Below, piece by piece: positions 26,417 through 35,055 of a DNA stretch of 64,000 bases (position 1 is its first letter; every line of letters begins with the position of its first letter). Under the pieces are notes generated by a model. That model saw nothing but the letters and a program-made list of their open reading frames with translations, was not told the DNA's origin and did not search any database. The stretch covers positions 4,402,001 to 4,466,000 of the forward strand of contig NZ_CP152389.1 in assembly GCF_038806765.1 (NCBI RefSeq), read 5' to 3'. The position numbers and the translations under genes were made by a program. Source of the DNA: Mucilaginibacter sp. CSA2-8R (GTDB lineage: Bacteria > Bacteroidota > Bacteroidia > Sphingobacteriales > Sphingobacteriaceae).

Positions 26417-27298
26417 ATGGGTTTGATACTATCTCCGATTGATCGGGTTGACCATATTTCTAAAGAAGATTTCATTAATAATTACTTAAATCCTCGCAAA
26501 CCACTTGTTATCCGTAAAGCAACCGAAAGCTGGCCCGCTTTACAGAAATGGACGTTTGAGTACCTGAAAGAAACCGTTGGCGACCAGATTGTACCTTTAT
26601 ACGATAGCTCGAAAGCCGACCCGAGCAAACCCATCAATGCATCGGCAGCCGAAATGAAATTTGGCGATTATATTGACTTAATACAAAAACAACCGACCGA
26701 CCTGCGTATATTTTTATTCGACCCTATCAAACATGCACCAGGTTTACTAAATGATTACCGCTCGCCTAAAGATTTGATGGGCGGTTTTTTAGATAAATAC
26801 CCGAATATGTTTTTTGGAGGTGCGGGTTCTGTGACTTTTCTGCATTACGATATTGACCTGGCACACATCTTTCACACGCATTTTCAGGGCCGCAAGCATG
26901 TGATGCTGTTTGATTACAAATGGAAAGAGCGCTTATACTGCATTCCTTTTGCTACTTACGCTTTAGAAGATTACGATATTGAGAACCCGGATTTTTCGAA
27001 ATTCCCGGCGTTGGACGGTATTGAAGGTCAGGAAACTATTTTAGAACATGGCGATACCCTGTTTATGCCTACCGGCTATTGGCATTGGATGAAATATTTA
27101 GAAGGGTCTTTCTCCATATCCTTACGCGCTTGGGATAAATCGTGGGGTATTAAAGCTAAAAGTTTGTATAACTTAACTATCCAACGCAACTTTGATAGTT
27201 TTATGAAAAAACGATACCGAACCCGTTACATGAGCTGGAAAGAAGAACTGGCCGTTAAACGCGCCAACCAAGCCTTAGCTGCCGGAGAGCCGAAGTAG
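26417..27298 (+). CDS. JmjC-like cupin protein, probable Fe(II)/2-oxoglutarate oxygenase
   Basis: A 293-residue cytoplasmic protein of the cupin-like (cupin_8, JmjC-related) group. An HxD motif (His143, Asp145 in FLHYDID) and a distal His223 (TGYWHWM) make the expected iron triad, and the N-terminal RKPLVIRKATESWPALQKW segment is typical. Relatives hydroxylate amino acid side chains in proteins or tRNA; the target here cannot be told. It is convergent with nth. The cupin_8 group is widespread in Bacteroidota, so nothing suggests transfer. Confidence 0.88.
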   Translation: MGLILSPIDRVDHISKEDFINNYLNPRKPLVIRKATESWPALQKWTFEYLKETVGDQIVPLYDSSKADPSKPINASAAEMKFGDYIDLIQKQPTDLRIFLFDPIKHAPGLLNDYRSPKDLMGGFLDKYPNMFFGGAGSVTFLHYDIDLAHIFHTHFQGRKHVMLFDYKWKERLYCIPFATYALEDYDIENPDFSKFPALDGIEGQETILEHGDTLFMPTGYWHWMKYLEGSFSISLRAWDKSWGIKAKSLYNLTIQRNFDSFMKKRYRTRYMSWKEELAVKRANQALAAGEPK

Positions 27299-27328
27299 GT
27301 TGATACGTTGTTTGATTTATTTTTCACC

Positions 27329-27370
27329 AATCAACTGATAAACTCGTAAACTAATCAACTATTCAACCAA
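27329..27370. repeat. Low-complexity AATCAACT/AACTAA spacer
   Basis: AATCAACT occurs at 27329-27336 and again at 27353-27360, with further CAACT and AACTAA units to 27370. It fills the gap between the convergent cupin and nth genes, where no terminator hairpin is seen. Similar tracts may be dispersed in the genome. Confidence 0.35.
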
Positions 27371-28033
27371 CTAACTAAACTTCTTCACCCCTACTTGCCG
27401 GCAATAGTCTACTATTGGGCAAGTGGTGCATTTAGGCAGGTGATGGGTGCAATGAAATTTACCGAATGGCATCAGCAGACGGTTAATGTCTATCCAGCGG
27501 TTTTGCGGCACCTGCTTTTCTAAAGCCAATACAGTTTTTTCGGGTTGCGTAGTTGTAACTAATCCCCATCGGTTTACTACACGGTGTACATGGCTGTCTA
27601 CACTAATAGCCGGCTTTTTAGAGGCAATCCCCAGAGCCAGGTTAGCGCATTTGGGGCCAACACCTTTTAAAGCAATCAACGCATCATAATCTGCCGGCAA
27701 CTCGCCATTGTATTGCTGCATAGCCGTTTGCGCAATACCCAGCATGGTATAAGCCTTTTGTCCGTTATAAGATGAGCCGTGTAAAATCTCTTCTAACCCC
27801 TGTGGTGAAAGCTTCACTAACTGCCCAGGTGTACGGGCATGTGCAAACAACTTTTTTGAGACCGGAATCGAAACTTCATCAAGCGTACGGATAGAAATGA
27901 TACACGACAGCAACTGCTCAAACATTGAGGTATAGCCTTCATCATACAACTGAAACATGGCAGCCTTGGGATATTTTACCATCAGCCCGGCAATGCGGTT
28001 GAGCATGTCTTCAATATTAAAATCGTTTTTCAT
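27371..28033 (-). CDS. nth: Endonuclease III-type DNA glycosylase
   Basis: Base excision repair enzyme of the HhH-GPD family that removes oxidised pyrimidines and cuts the abasic site. The 220-residue protein has the helix-hairpin-helix LKGVGPKCANLALG with catalytic Lys128, the catalytic Asp146 in SVDSHVHRV, and the four-cysteine iron-sulfur loop C195-x6-C202-x2-C205-x5-C211. Lys128 marks it as a bifunctional glycosylase/lyase, unlike MutY. Residue 129 is Cys where E. coli has Thr. Length is normal. Confidence 0.92.
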   Translation of the reverse strand: MKNDFNIEDMLNRIAGLMVKYPKAAMFQLYDEGYTSMFEQLLSCIISIRTLDEVSIPVSKKLFAHARTPGQLVKLSPQGLEEILHGSSYNGQKAYTMLGIAQTAMQQYNGELPADYDALIALKGVGPKCANLALGIASKKPAISVDSHVHRVVNRWGLVTTTQPEKTVLALEKQVPQNRWIDINRLLMPFGKFHCTHHLPKCTTCPIVDYCRQVGVKKFS

Positions 28034-28226
28034 AAGCGTCTGTAATCATCTACTTACTGACGCATAAAAATGTTTTAGAATACAAATTCGAGTATCTGAT
28101 TTGTGCTAACTTAAATAGTTTATTTACAGTTAATTACTCACTTACTTGAAGCTATTTATCAATAATTAAAAAGTGCTTGCGCTTTGTACAAATTATTGTA
28201 AACAAAACCTGCTATTATATCTTGTT

Positions 28227-28234
28227 TAAATTTG
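28227..28234 (+). promoter_or_regulatory. Candidate -7 element of the sugar kinase gene
   Basis: TAAATTTG matches TAnnTTTG, 19 bases before the ATG at 28254. No convincing -33 TTG. The rest of the 220-base spacer between nth and this gene shows no other structure. Confidence 0.35.
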
Positions 28235-28253
28235 CGCTTTCATCAAGTTAAAT

Positions 28254-29126
28254 ATGAGCAAATCAACATTATGTTTTGGCGAGGTTTTGTGGGACACTTT
28301 TGGCGACGGCAAAAAGGTGGGCGGTGCACCACTTAACGTAGCCCAGCACCTTATACAACAAGGTACCAATGCTTTCATTGTAAGCAGCATCGGCACCGAC
28401 GAATCGGGAATTGAATTAGAGCAAGAATTGCAAAAAGCTGATCTGCAATTGCAATATCTACAGCATGACCGTCGTTTGCCTACTTGCGAGGTTACTGTAA
28501 AGCTTGATGAAGGCGGGCACGCTACCTACATTATTCCAGAGCCTGTATCGTGGGATAATATTAAACCCACTGAGGAGCTATTGCAACAGGTTGCCCAAAC
28601 GGATGCCATAGTGTTTGGAAGCCTGGCCTGCCGCGAAGAAGTTACCCGCGCAACACTGCTCAATATTTTAAGTGATTTTACTATACCCATTAGGGTATTT
28701 GACGTCAACCTGCGCGCACCGCATTATGAGTTAGATACTATTGAAACACTTGCTGCCTTAGCCAATGTAATAAAGATGAATGAAGACGAAGCCAACCTAT
28801 TAATCCACGGCAACAGCGGTTCGTTACAAGATAAGATTATGGAGTTTCATGGCAAGTTTCATACCCATACTATTTGCGTTACCCGCGGTGAGAATGGCGC
28901 TATTATTTGGCATGATGGTGAGTTTTATGAACACGCAGGTGTGAATGTAAAGGTAGCAGATACCGTGGGTGCAGGCGATTCTTTTTTAGCTACGCTGATT
29001 GCCGGCTTATTGAACGAGCAACCAATTCCGCAAATATTAGACAAAGCTTGTAAGGTGGGCGCATTTGTAGCCAGTCAGCGAGGGGCTAATCCAACTTATC
29101 CGAGCGATTTACTACAGGTAAACTAA
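28254..29126 (+). CDS. PfkB-family sugar kinase, probably fructokinase
   Basis: Cytoplasmic ribokinase-fold kinase of 290 residues. The N-terminal GGAPLNVAQHL (about 23-33) contacts sugar; the C-terminal DTVGAGDSF (236-244) holds the anion hole and catalytic base Asp242. The opening CFGEVLWDTFGDGKKVGGAP is the pattern usual in fructokinases, but related ketohexose and 2-keto-sugar kinases cannot be excluded. No sugar transporter or hydrolase lies nearby to confirm the substrate. Confidence 0.85.
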   Translation: MSKSTLCFGEVLWDTFGDGKKVGGAPLNVAQHLIQQGTNAFIVSSIGTDESGIELEQELQKADLQLQYLQHDRRLPTCEVTVKLDEGGHATYIIPEPVSWDNIKPTEELLQQVAQTDAIVFGSLACREEVTRATLLNILSDFTIPIRVFDVNLRAPHYELDTIETLAALANVIKMNEDEANLLIHGNSGSLQDKIMEFHGKFHTHTICVTRGENGAIIWHDGEFYEHAGVNVKVADTVGAGDSFLATLIAGLLNEQPIPQILDKACKVGAFVASQRGANPTYPSDLLQVN

Positions 29127-29288
29127 CCTAAGTGTTTCTTTAATTTACCACGCTGTTATCACAATTTTAAACCAATCGTTCAATTGTCATACAATTCTGT
29201 TTATTACGATGGTTTGGGAGTTTATCGTACCACCCGGTAAACTTTAACCGAAATTAATCCGTTAATTTATATTAAGAAAGGTGCATCT

Positions 29289-30386
29289 ATGCGTGGTTTT
29301 GGGTTTTCTAAATTTACACCCCGGGAAATTCCCAAAGGGGGATTTGATGAATTGTTAAAGCTATTTCTGGAGTTGCTCAATTATACGTCGGGTGATGCCA
29401 GTGAAGCTTTGACCTGGATGAATGAACTGGATAAGCAATACAACATTACCAATGACGAATACGGCATGGGTGATTTTATTGATGATCTTAAACAAAAGGG
29501 CTACTTAACTGAAGACCAGCAACAAGGCAATTTTAATATTACAGCCAAAACAGAGCAAAGTATACGGCAATCTGCCCTCGAAGAAATATTTGGCAAGTTA
29601 AAGAAATCTGGCAAAGGTAATCACCGCTCACCGCAATCGGGCCAGGGCGACGAAAAAAACTCCGAACGCCGTGAATTTGAATTTGGCGACAGCTTGGATC
29701 AGATTGACATGACGCAATCCATCCATAATGCGCAGGTTAACCACGGCATCGGCGATTTTATGATGACTGAGCGCGACCTGGAAGTAGAGGAAATGGACTA
29801 CAAAACCCTTACTTCTACCGTGCTGATGATTGATATATCGCACTCCATGATTTTGTATGGAGAAGACCGGATCACCCCCGCTAAAAAAGTAGCGATGGCA
29901 TTGGCGGAGTTGATCAGGACAAAGTATCCAAAAGACACACTTGATATTGTAGTTTTTGGTAACGATGCCTGGCCTATCAGCTTACAGGATTTACCATACC
30001 TGCAGGTTGGCCCGTACCACACCAATACTTATGCAGGCCTGGAGCTGGCTACCGATCTGCTGCGCCGCCGTAAAACGCACAACAAGCAAATTTTTATGAT
30101 TACTGATGGCAAGCCTACCTGTTTAAAAGAAGGTACCAAGTATTATAAAAACAGCATCGGTCTGGATCGAAAAGTGGTTAATAAAACTTTGAATATGGCT
30201 GCCCAATGCAAGCGGTTAAAAATTCCGATCACTACTTTTATGATTGCGCGCGACCCATATCTGCAGCAATTTGTGCGCAAGTTTACCGAAACTAATGGCG
30301 GACGGGCATTTTACAGTTCGCTTACCGGTTTAGGCGAGTACATATTTGAAGATTACATTAAAAACCGCAGGAAAACGGTGAGATAA
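29289..30386 (+). CDS. VWA domain protein paired with a MoxR-type ATPase
   Basis: A 365-residue protein with a helical N-terminal region (about 1-105), a charged linker and a C-terminal von Willebrand A domain (about 175-355). The metal-ion site motif is intact: DISHS (Asp182, Ser184, Ser186), with TDGKPT further on. No signal peptide or membrane helix, so cytoplasmic. It is followed by a MoxR-type AAA gene 117 bases later; such pairs act as chaperone-like systems for metalloenzyme or complex maturation. The ATG has AGAAAGG ahead. The client is unknown. Confidence 0.85.
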   Translation: MRGFGFSKFTPREIPKGGFDELLKLFLELLNYTSGDASEALTWMNELDKQYNITNDEYGMGDFIDDLKQKGYLTEDQQQGNFNITAKTEQSIRQSALEEIFGKLKKSGKGNHRSPQSGQGDEKNSERREFEFGDSLDQIDMTQSIHNAQVNHGIGDFMMTERDLEVEEMDYKTLTSTVLMIDISHSMILYGEDRITPAKKVAMALAELIRTKYPKDTLDIVVFGNDAWPISLQDLPYLQVGPYHTNTYAGLELATDLLRRRKTHNKQIFMITDGKPTCLKEGTKYYKNSIGLDRKVVNKTLNMAAQCKRLKIPITTFMIARDPYLQQFVRKFTETNGGRAFYSSLTGLGEYIFEDYIKNRRKTVR

Positions 30387-30390
30387 GGAT

Positions 30391-30426
30391 AGGAGTCGGA
30401 GAAGTCGGTTAGCCCGTAAGTCCGGC
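30391..30426. repeat. AGTCGG-type repeat in the VWA-MoxR spacer
   Basis: AGTCGG at 30394-30399 and 30403-30408 is followed by AAGTCCGG near 30418-30425. The tract is more GC-rich than the rest of the spacer and looks like part of a dispersed repeat family, which only a genome scan could show. Confidence 0.35.
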
Positions 30427-30503
30427 ATCTAAAGAGTGCACACATCGACAATAATAAAATACTGACTACTGAGTTAGCTTTTAAATTACTTATAAAAACA
30501 CGA

Positions 30504-32009
30504 ATGGCAAACGAACTTTTGAATATAACAACCCTTGGGCAACTAAAACAAACCGATTATCGTAGCCGGTCGGTTAAAGAAGAACTGAGAGAAAACCTAA
30601 TACTGCAACTGCAAAAAAAACACGAAGGCGGTTTTGAAGGCATTATTGGTTATGAAGACACCGTAATACCCGATTTGCAAACTGCCATACTTTCGCGCCA
30701 TAATATTTTGCTGTTAGGCTTACGCGGACAAGCCAAAACCCGCATTGCCCGCCTGCTGGTAAACTTGTTAGACGAGTATATGCCCTACATTGCCGGTTCA
30801 GAATTGTATGATGACCCGCTGGCGCCTATATCGTGGTACGGGCACAACGAAGTAGAAACCAAAGGCGATGATACCCCTATTGCATGGGTACACCGATCAG
30901 AGCGTTATACCGAAAAATTAGCAACACCTGATGTTACCGTGGCCGACTTGATTGGCGATGTTGACCCTATCAAAGCGGCTACTTTAAAATTAACTTATTC
31001 TGACGAACGGGTAATCCACTTTGGGTTGATACCCCGTGCGCACCGCGGCATTTTTGTAATTAACGAATTACCCGATTTACAAGCACGCATACAGGTATCA
31101 TTGTTTAACATATTGCAAGAAAAAGATATCCAAATCAGGGGCTTTAAACTGCGTTTGCCTTTAGACCTGCAATTCGTATTTACAGCCAACCCTGAAGATT
31201 ACACCAACAGGGGCTCTATCGTAACTCCGTTGAAAGACCGTATCGAGAGCCAGATATTAACCCACTACCCGCGCTCGGTAGAAGTATCGCGCAAAATCAC
31301 TCAGCAGGAGGCATTGTTAACGCCAGAGCAGAGAGTGGCTGTAGAGGCCGACGGACTCGTGAAAGACTTGGTTGAGCAAATCGCTTTTGAGGCTCGCAAC
31401 TCCGAATACATCGATAAAAAATCTGGGGTATCTGCCCGTTTAACCATCTCGGCCTACGAAAATCTGATTAGTAATGCCGAACGCCGGATGATCATCAACA
31501 ATGAGAAAAACACTTTCGTGCGAATCTCTGACTTTTTAGGTGTTATCCCGGCTATAACCGGTAAGATAGAATTAGTGTACGAAGGCGAGCTGGAAGGTCC
31601 GGCTAAAGTGGCAAACATACTTATTGGCAAAGCCATCAAGTCAATGTTACTACAGTTTTTTCCTGATCCTGAAAAAGCTAAGAAAAGCAAAAAGGCAAAT
31701 CCTTACAACGAAGTTGTCGGTTGGTTTGCCAGCGGTAACAACCTGTCGTTGGTTGATGACCTGCCAATGGCTGAGTATAAAAAACTATTGAATTCGGTAA
31801 GTGGTTTAAAGGATTTTGTTAAACAATTCCACCCGCGATTGAGCGAAAATCAGCAATTGCTGCTAATGGAGTTTGTACTGCACGGCTTGGCCGAGTTTTC
31901 ACAACTCAATAAGGGCTTTCTGGATAATGGTTTTGCCTTCTCAGACATGTTTGACAGCTTGTTTAACATGCAGCCTGATGAAGACGAGTCAGACGATGAT
32001 CGTTATTAA
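30504..32009 (+). CDS. MoxR/magnesium-chelatase-type AAA+ ATPase
   Basis: A 501-residue cytoplasmic ATPase. The P-loop is GLRGQAKT (72-79). The Walker B strand reads FVINELPD, with Asn187-Glu188 instead of Asp-Glu, which I believe is usual in this subgroup. Sensor 1 is Asn229 in FTANPEDYTNRG. The C-terminal part (about 260-500) is helical and ends in an acidic tail with many Asp and Glu. Together with the upstream VWA protein it resembles ChlI/ChlD or RavA/ViaA pairs that remodel proteins with ATP. A hairpin terminator follows. Confidence 0.87.
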   Translation: MANELLNITTLGQLKQTDYRSRSVKEELRENLILQLQKKHEGGFEGIIGYEDTVIPDLQTAILSRHNILLLGLRGQAKTRIARLLVNLLDEYMPYIAGSELYDDPLAPISWYGHNEVETKGDDTPIAWVHRSERYTEKLATPDVTVADLIGDVDPIKAATLKLTYSDERVIHFGLIPRAHRGIFVINELPDLQARIQVSLFNILQEKDIQIRGFKLRLPLDLQFVFTANPEDYTNRGSIVTPLKDRIESQILTHYPRSVEVSRKITQQEALLTPEQRVAVEADGLVKDLVEQIAFEARNSEYIDKKSGVSARLTISAYENLISNAERRMIINNEKNTFVRISDFLGVIPAITGKIELVYEGELEGPAKVANILIGKAIKSMLLQFFPDPEKAKKSKKANPYNEVVGWFASGNNLSLVDDLPMAEYKKLLNSVSGLKDFVKQFHPRLSENQQLLLMEFVLHGLAEFSQLNKGFLDNGFAFSDMFDSLFNMQPDEDESDDDRY

Positions 32010-32029
32010 TCACTAACTTTGTGATGCTT

Positions 32030-32075
32030 AAGATAAGCCTGTGTAGCATGGATGTGTTGTACAGGCTTATCTTTT
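32030..32075 (+). terminator. Terminator after the MoxR-type gene
   Basis: AAGATAAGCCTGT (32030-32042) pairs with ACAGGCTTATCTT (32061-32073) around an 18-base loop, followed by TTATA. It separates the VWA-MoxR unit from the phosphoesterase gene. Confidence 0.7.
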
Positions 32076-32101
32076 ATACAAACATTAACTAATAAGTTTT
32101 T

Positions 32102-33397
32102 ATGGAGGGACACTCCCTTACGCTTGTTTCTATTTGCATTGGTCTTTTAATTGCCGATTGGTATATTGTAAATGCATTGCGCAACGGTTTTAAGAAATGG
32201 CGCTTTTTACAAAGTAAAAAGTTTTTAACCGGTTACTGGATATTTTCGGTACTACTGGTAATCGGTGTAATTTCGAGTATCTTTCTCAAGTTTAATCTCG
32301 GTTTTAAGGGTGCTGTATTACTGGCATTCTTTCTGACTTTGTTTTGTAAAGTCTTTTTCCTGCCTTTTGCTGTTATTGATGATGTACGCCGCTTTTTTGT
32401 AAAGCTTAAGCGTAAACCGGAACCAGCGGTTGTTACACCGGCTACTTTAACAAGCCTGCCCGAAGAAGTTGATCCTAACAAAATAAAGCGTTCTGAGTTT
32501 ATCTTAAAAGCAGGCCTGATTGCCGGATCGCTTCCGTTAGCAGGGTTAGCTTATGGTATGATAAACGGTGTATATGATTACCGCGTTAAACGGCGCACGC
32601 TTTGGTTACCTAACTTGCCTAAAAAGTTTGATGGTATTAAACTTGGGCAAATTTCAGACATCCACTCTGGTAGCTTTTACAACAAAAAAGCCGTAACCGG
32701 TGGTGTAGATTTATTATTAGCCGAAAAACCCGACTTCATTTTTTTTACAGGCGACCTGGTAAATAAGCAAAGCAATGAGATGCGCGAATACCAGGATGTT
32801 TTTGCCAAAATAAAAGCGCCTTTAGGTGTTTACTCCAGCTTAGGTAACCATGACTATGGTGACTATAAAGACTGGCCAAGCCAGGCTGCAAAACAAAAAA
32901 ACTTCGACGATTTACTGGCCACTCATAAAAACATGGGCTGGGATTTGTTGAGAAATACCAACAGGCGATTGAAAGTTGATGGTGAAGAAATTGGCATTTT
33001 AGGTGTTGAAAACTGGGGCTCGCTCAGCCGTTTCCCTAAATACGGCAAGCTGGATGAAGCAGTTAAAAACACTGACGATTTACCGGTAAAATTACTGTTG
33101 TCACACGACCCATCGCACTGGCGTGCGCAGGTGCTGCCTAATTATCCGCAAATAGATGTGATGTTTTCCGGGCACACCCACGGCATGCAGTTCGGTTTGC
33201 AAACCGAGCGCTTTCAGTGGAGCCCTATACAATTTGTTTATAAAGAATGGGCTGGCCTTTATCATCAAGGCAGTCAGCAGTTATATGTAAACGTGGGTTA
33301 TGGCTTTTTGGGTTATCCGGGCCGGGTAGGCATTTTACCCGAAATCACTATTTTTGAATTGCGAAGCGGTACTAACCCTAATATCAAATTTGGTTAA
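32102..33397 (+). CDS. Membrane-anchored metallophosphoesterase
   Basis: A 431-residue calcineurin-like phosphoesterase. Three hydrophobic helices lie in the first 100 residues (about 5-22, 43-62, 66-88), a charged loop follows, and another hydrophobic segment near 137-155 precedes the catalytic domain. The metal-binding motifs are complete: SDIHSG, FTGDLVN, GNHDYG and SGHTHG. The layout recalls YkuE/YaeI-type phosphoesterases that act on lipid or nucleotide phosphates, but the substrate is unknown. A terminator separates it from the ATPase gene upstream; a UbiA-like gene follows after 107 bases. Confidence 0.88.
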   Translation: MEGHSLTLVSICIGLLIADWYIVNALRNGFKKWRFLQSKKFLTGYWIFSVLLVIGVISSIFLKFNLGFKGAVLLAFFLTLFCKVFFLPFAVIDDVRRFFVKLKRKPEPAVVTPATLTSLPEEVDPNKIKRSEFILKAGLIAGSLPLAGLAYGMINGVYDYRVKRRTLWLPNLPKKFDGIKLGQISDIHSGSFYNKKAVTGGVDLLLAEKPDFIFFTGDLVNKQSNEMREYQDVFAKIKAPLGVYSSLGNHDYGDYKDWPSQAAKQKNFDDLLATHKNMGWDLLRNTNRRLKVDGEEIGILGVENWGSLSRFPKYGKLDEAVKNTDDLPVKLLLSHDPSHWRAQVLPNYPQIDVMFSGHTHGMQFGLQTERFQWSPIQFVYKEWAGLYHQGSQQLYVNVGYGFLGYPGRVGILPEITIFELRSGTNPNIKFG

Positions 33398-33504
33398 TAA
33401 ATTTTATTACCCAAGTCATTACCTCAAAACCAACCGGCGGTAAGTAATTAAAAAGCGTTAATATTTCACAAACAACGGCTGCATACTTATCATTGCATTT
33501 ATAA

Positions 33505-34380
33505 ATGAAAAAGTACCTTCAGTCTGCTTTTGATGCCTTGTTGTTTAGCAATGTGTTTATGGCACTTTGCGCAGTTGCACAGGGCCTGGTTACTTTTCAT
33601 TTAATTGGCGTCAAACCCAATTGCTCAGTACTGGTACTACTTTTTACTTCCACCCTGGGATTATATAATTTTTGTATCCTCATTACCCGCCCTAAGCGGC
33701 CCGAAAGCTCTCCATACCGGCGCGTACGCTGGTTTTTTAAATATTACCAACTGATGGCAGGCATTACCATCGTTACCATGCTCAGCCTCTTTCCGCTGTT
33801 CTTTTTGATGTCAACAAATTCTAAACTGCTGCTTATATTTTTGGCAGTACTCTCTGTTGGCTATGGCTTACCGGTATTCACACATAGCGGTCGTAAAACA
33901 GGCTTACGAAACATTCCCGGCCTTAAACCTATTTTAATTACCGTAGTATGGAGCTTGAGTTGCGTAATGGTGCCTGTGTTAGAAGCCAAGGCTTCGGGGC
34001 AAACCTATTTAACGAATACCGATACACTAATACTGGTTGCTAAACGATTTTTATTTATCGGCGCCCTTACTGTACCGTTTGATATTCGTGACCTTTTCCA
34101 GGACAAAATTGCGGGCCTGAAAACAATCCCGGTAGCGTTTGGAGAACGTAACGCTTACCTATTTTGCCAAATACTGTTAGGCGGTTATTTAGTACTGCTT
34201 TTTGTTTTTCGCCACATTGGGCTTAGCCATGATTTTTGGGCGCTTGCCATAGTTACTGTTTTAACCGGGTGGTTGATCTTTAAGTCTACCTGGCAGCGTA
34301 ACGAGTACTACTACTTTTTTTATTTAGATGGTGTGCTTATATTGCAGTATGTGGCGTTAGTTGTCTTTAATTGGATTTGA
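33505..34380 (+). CDS. UbiA-like membrane protein with degenerate first Asp motif
   Basis: A 291-residue protein with about eight hydrophobic helices and the UbiA prenyltransferase pattern. The second Asp-rich motif is present (DIRDLFQD followed by GLKTIPVAFG, about 193-212). The first motif, normally NDxxDxxxD with a basic partner, is replaced here by YNFCILITRPKRP, so the usual Mg-diphosphate site on that loop is missing. The next gene, a methyltransferase, begins two bases after the stop, suggesting coupled translation and a shared pathway. A quinone or lipid prenylation role is possible but unproven. Confidence 0.75.
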   Translation: MKKYLQSAFDALLFSNVFMALCAVAQGLVTFHLIGVKPNCSVLVLLFTSTLGLYNFCILITRPKRPESSPYRRVRWFFKYYQLMAGITIVTMLSLFPLFFLMSTNSKLLLIFLAVLSVGYGLPVFTHSGRKTGLRNIPGLKPILITVVWSLSCVMVPVLEAKASGQTYLTNTDTLILVAKRFLFIGALTVPFDIRDLFQDKIAGLKTIPVAFGERNAYLFCQILLGGYLVLLFVFRHIGLSHDFWALAIVTVLTGWLIFKSTWQRNEYYYFFYLDGVLILQYVALVVFNWI

Positions 34381-34381
34381 T

Positions 34382-35008
34382 ATGTCGGCCAATTATGATA
34401 ATGCTTCCTGGTTTTACGAGCGCCTTTCTAAACTGGTGTTTGGCAATGCACAAGTTAACGCACAAGAATATTTTTTAAAACTTATACCAACAGGATCCAG
34501 TATTTTAATTATTGGCGGCGGTACCGGACAAATTCTGGAGAGTATTGCCAAACTCTACCCATCAGAGCTACACATTACCTACGTGGAAATATCAGCCAAC
34601 ATGATGGCACTTTCGCGCAAACGAAACACTGCAGAGAACGATGTGGTATATATTACTCAGGATATTGGCAGTCTATCATTAACGCAGAAGTTCGATGTTA
34701 TTATAACAGCTTTCCTGTTCGATAACTTTTCAACACAGGAGCTCCATAAAATATTTCCGCGCATTCATCAATGCCTCAAGCCGGAGGGGCTGTGGCTTAA
34801 TACTGATTTTCAGTTAACCGGACCAATCTGGCAAAAGGCAATGCTCAAAACCATGTATTACTTTTTCAGAGTACTGAATGCGGTTAAGGTAACGCAATTA
34901 CCTGATACAACAAAAACATTTATAAACTACAGGTATGAGCTGCTAGGCCAAAAGCCGTTTTACCGAAACTTTATAACGGCTAACGCTTATAAAAAAAGCC
35001 GCACATAA
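34382..35008 (+). CDS. Class I SAM-dependent methyltransferase
   Basis: A 208-residue Rossmann-fold methyltransferase. Motif I is ILIIGGGTGQILESI (about 42-56), the acidic residue after strand 2 is Glu in ITYVEIS, and FDVIITAFLFDNFS is the motif IV region. The protein has no membrane helix. The ATG at 34382 lies two bases after the UbiA-like stop codon; an upstream TTG at 34361 would overlap that gene. Substrate unknown; by context it may methylate what the UbiA-like protein makes. Its last codons contain the terminator of the convergent two-component operon. Confidence 0.85.
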   Translation: MSANYDNASWFYERLSKLVFGNAQVNAQEYFLKLIPTGSSILIIGGGTGQILESIAKLYPSELHITYVEISANMMALSRKRNTAENDVVYITQDIGSLSLTQKFDVIITAFLFDNFSTQELHKIFPRIHQCLKPEGLWLNTDFQLTGPIWQKAMLKTMYYFFRVLNAVKVTQLPDTTKTFINYRYELLGQKPFYRNFITANAYKKSRT

Positions 35009-35017
35009 TGCAGCTTT
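34991..35017 (-). terminator. Terminator of the S9-kinase-regulator operon
   Basis: Read leftwards, AAAGCTGC and GCGGCTTT pair (one T-G wobble) around a seven-base loop and are followed by seven T. It lies 39 bases after the regulator stop codon and inside the end of the convergent methyltransferase gene. Confidence 0.7.
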
Positions 35018-35055
35018 CCCCTATTCAGTAATTCACATAAGTTTCGGTTATTGGC

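Noticed and set aside
31050..31075. Asn in place of Asp in the Walker B strand of the MoxR-type ATPase as a sign of inactivity
   Set aside because: The FxINELPDL form appears to be normal for this subgroup, and the Glu that activates water is kept.
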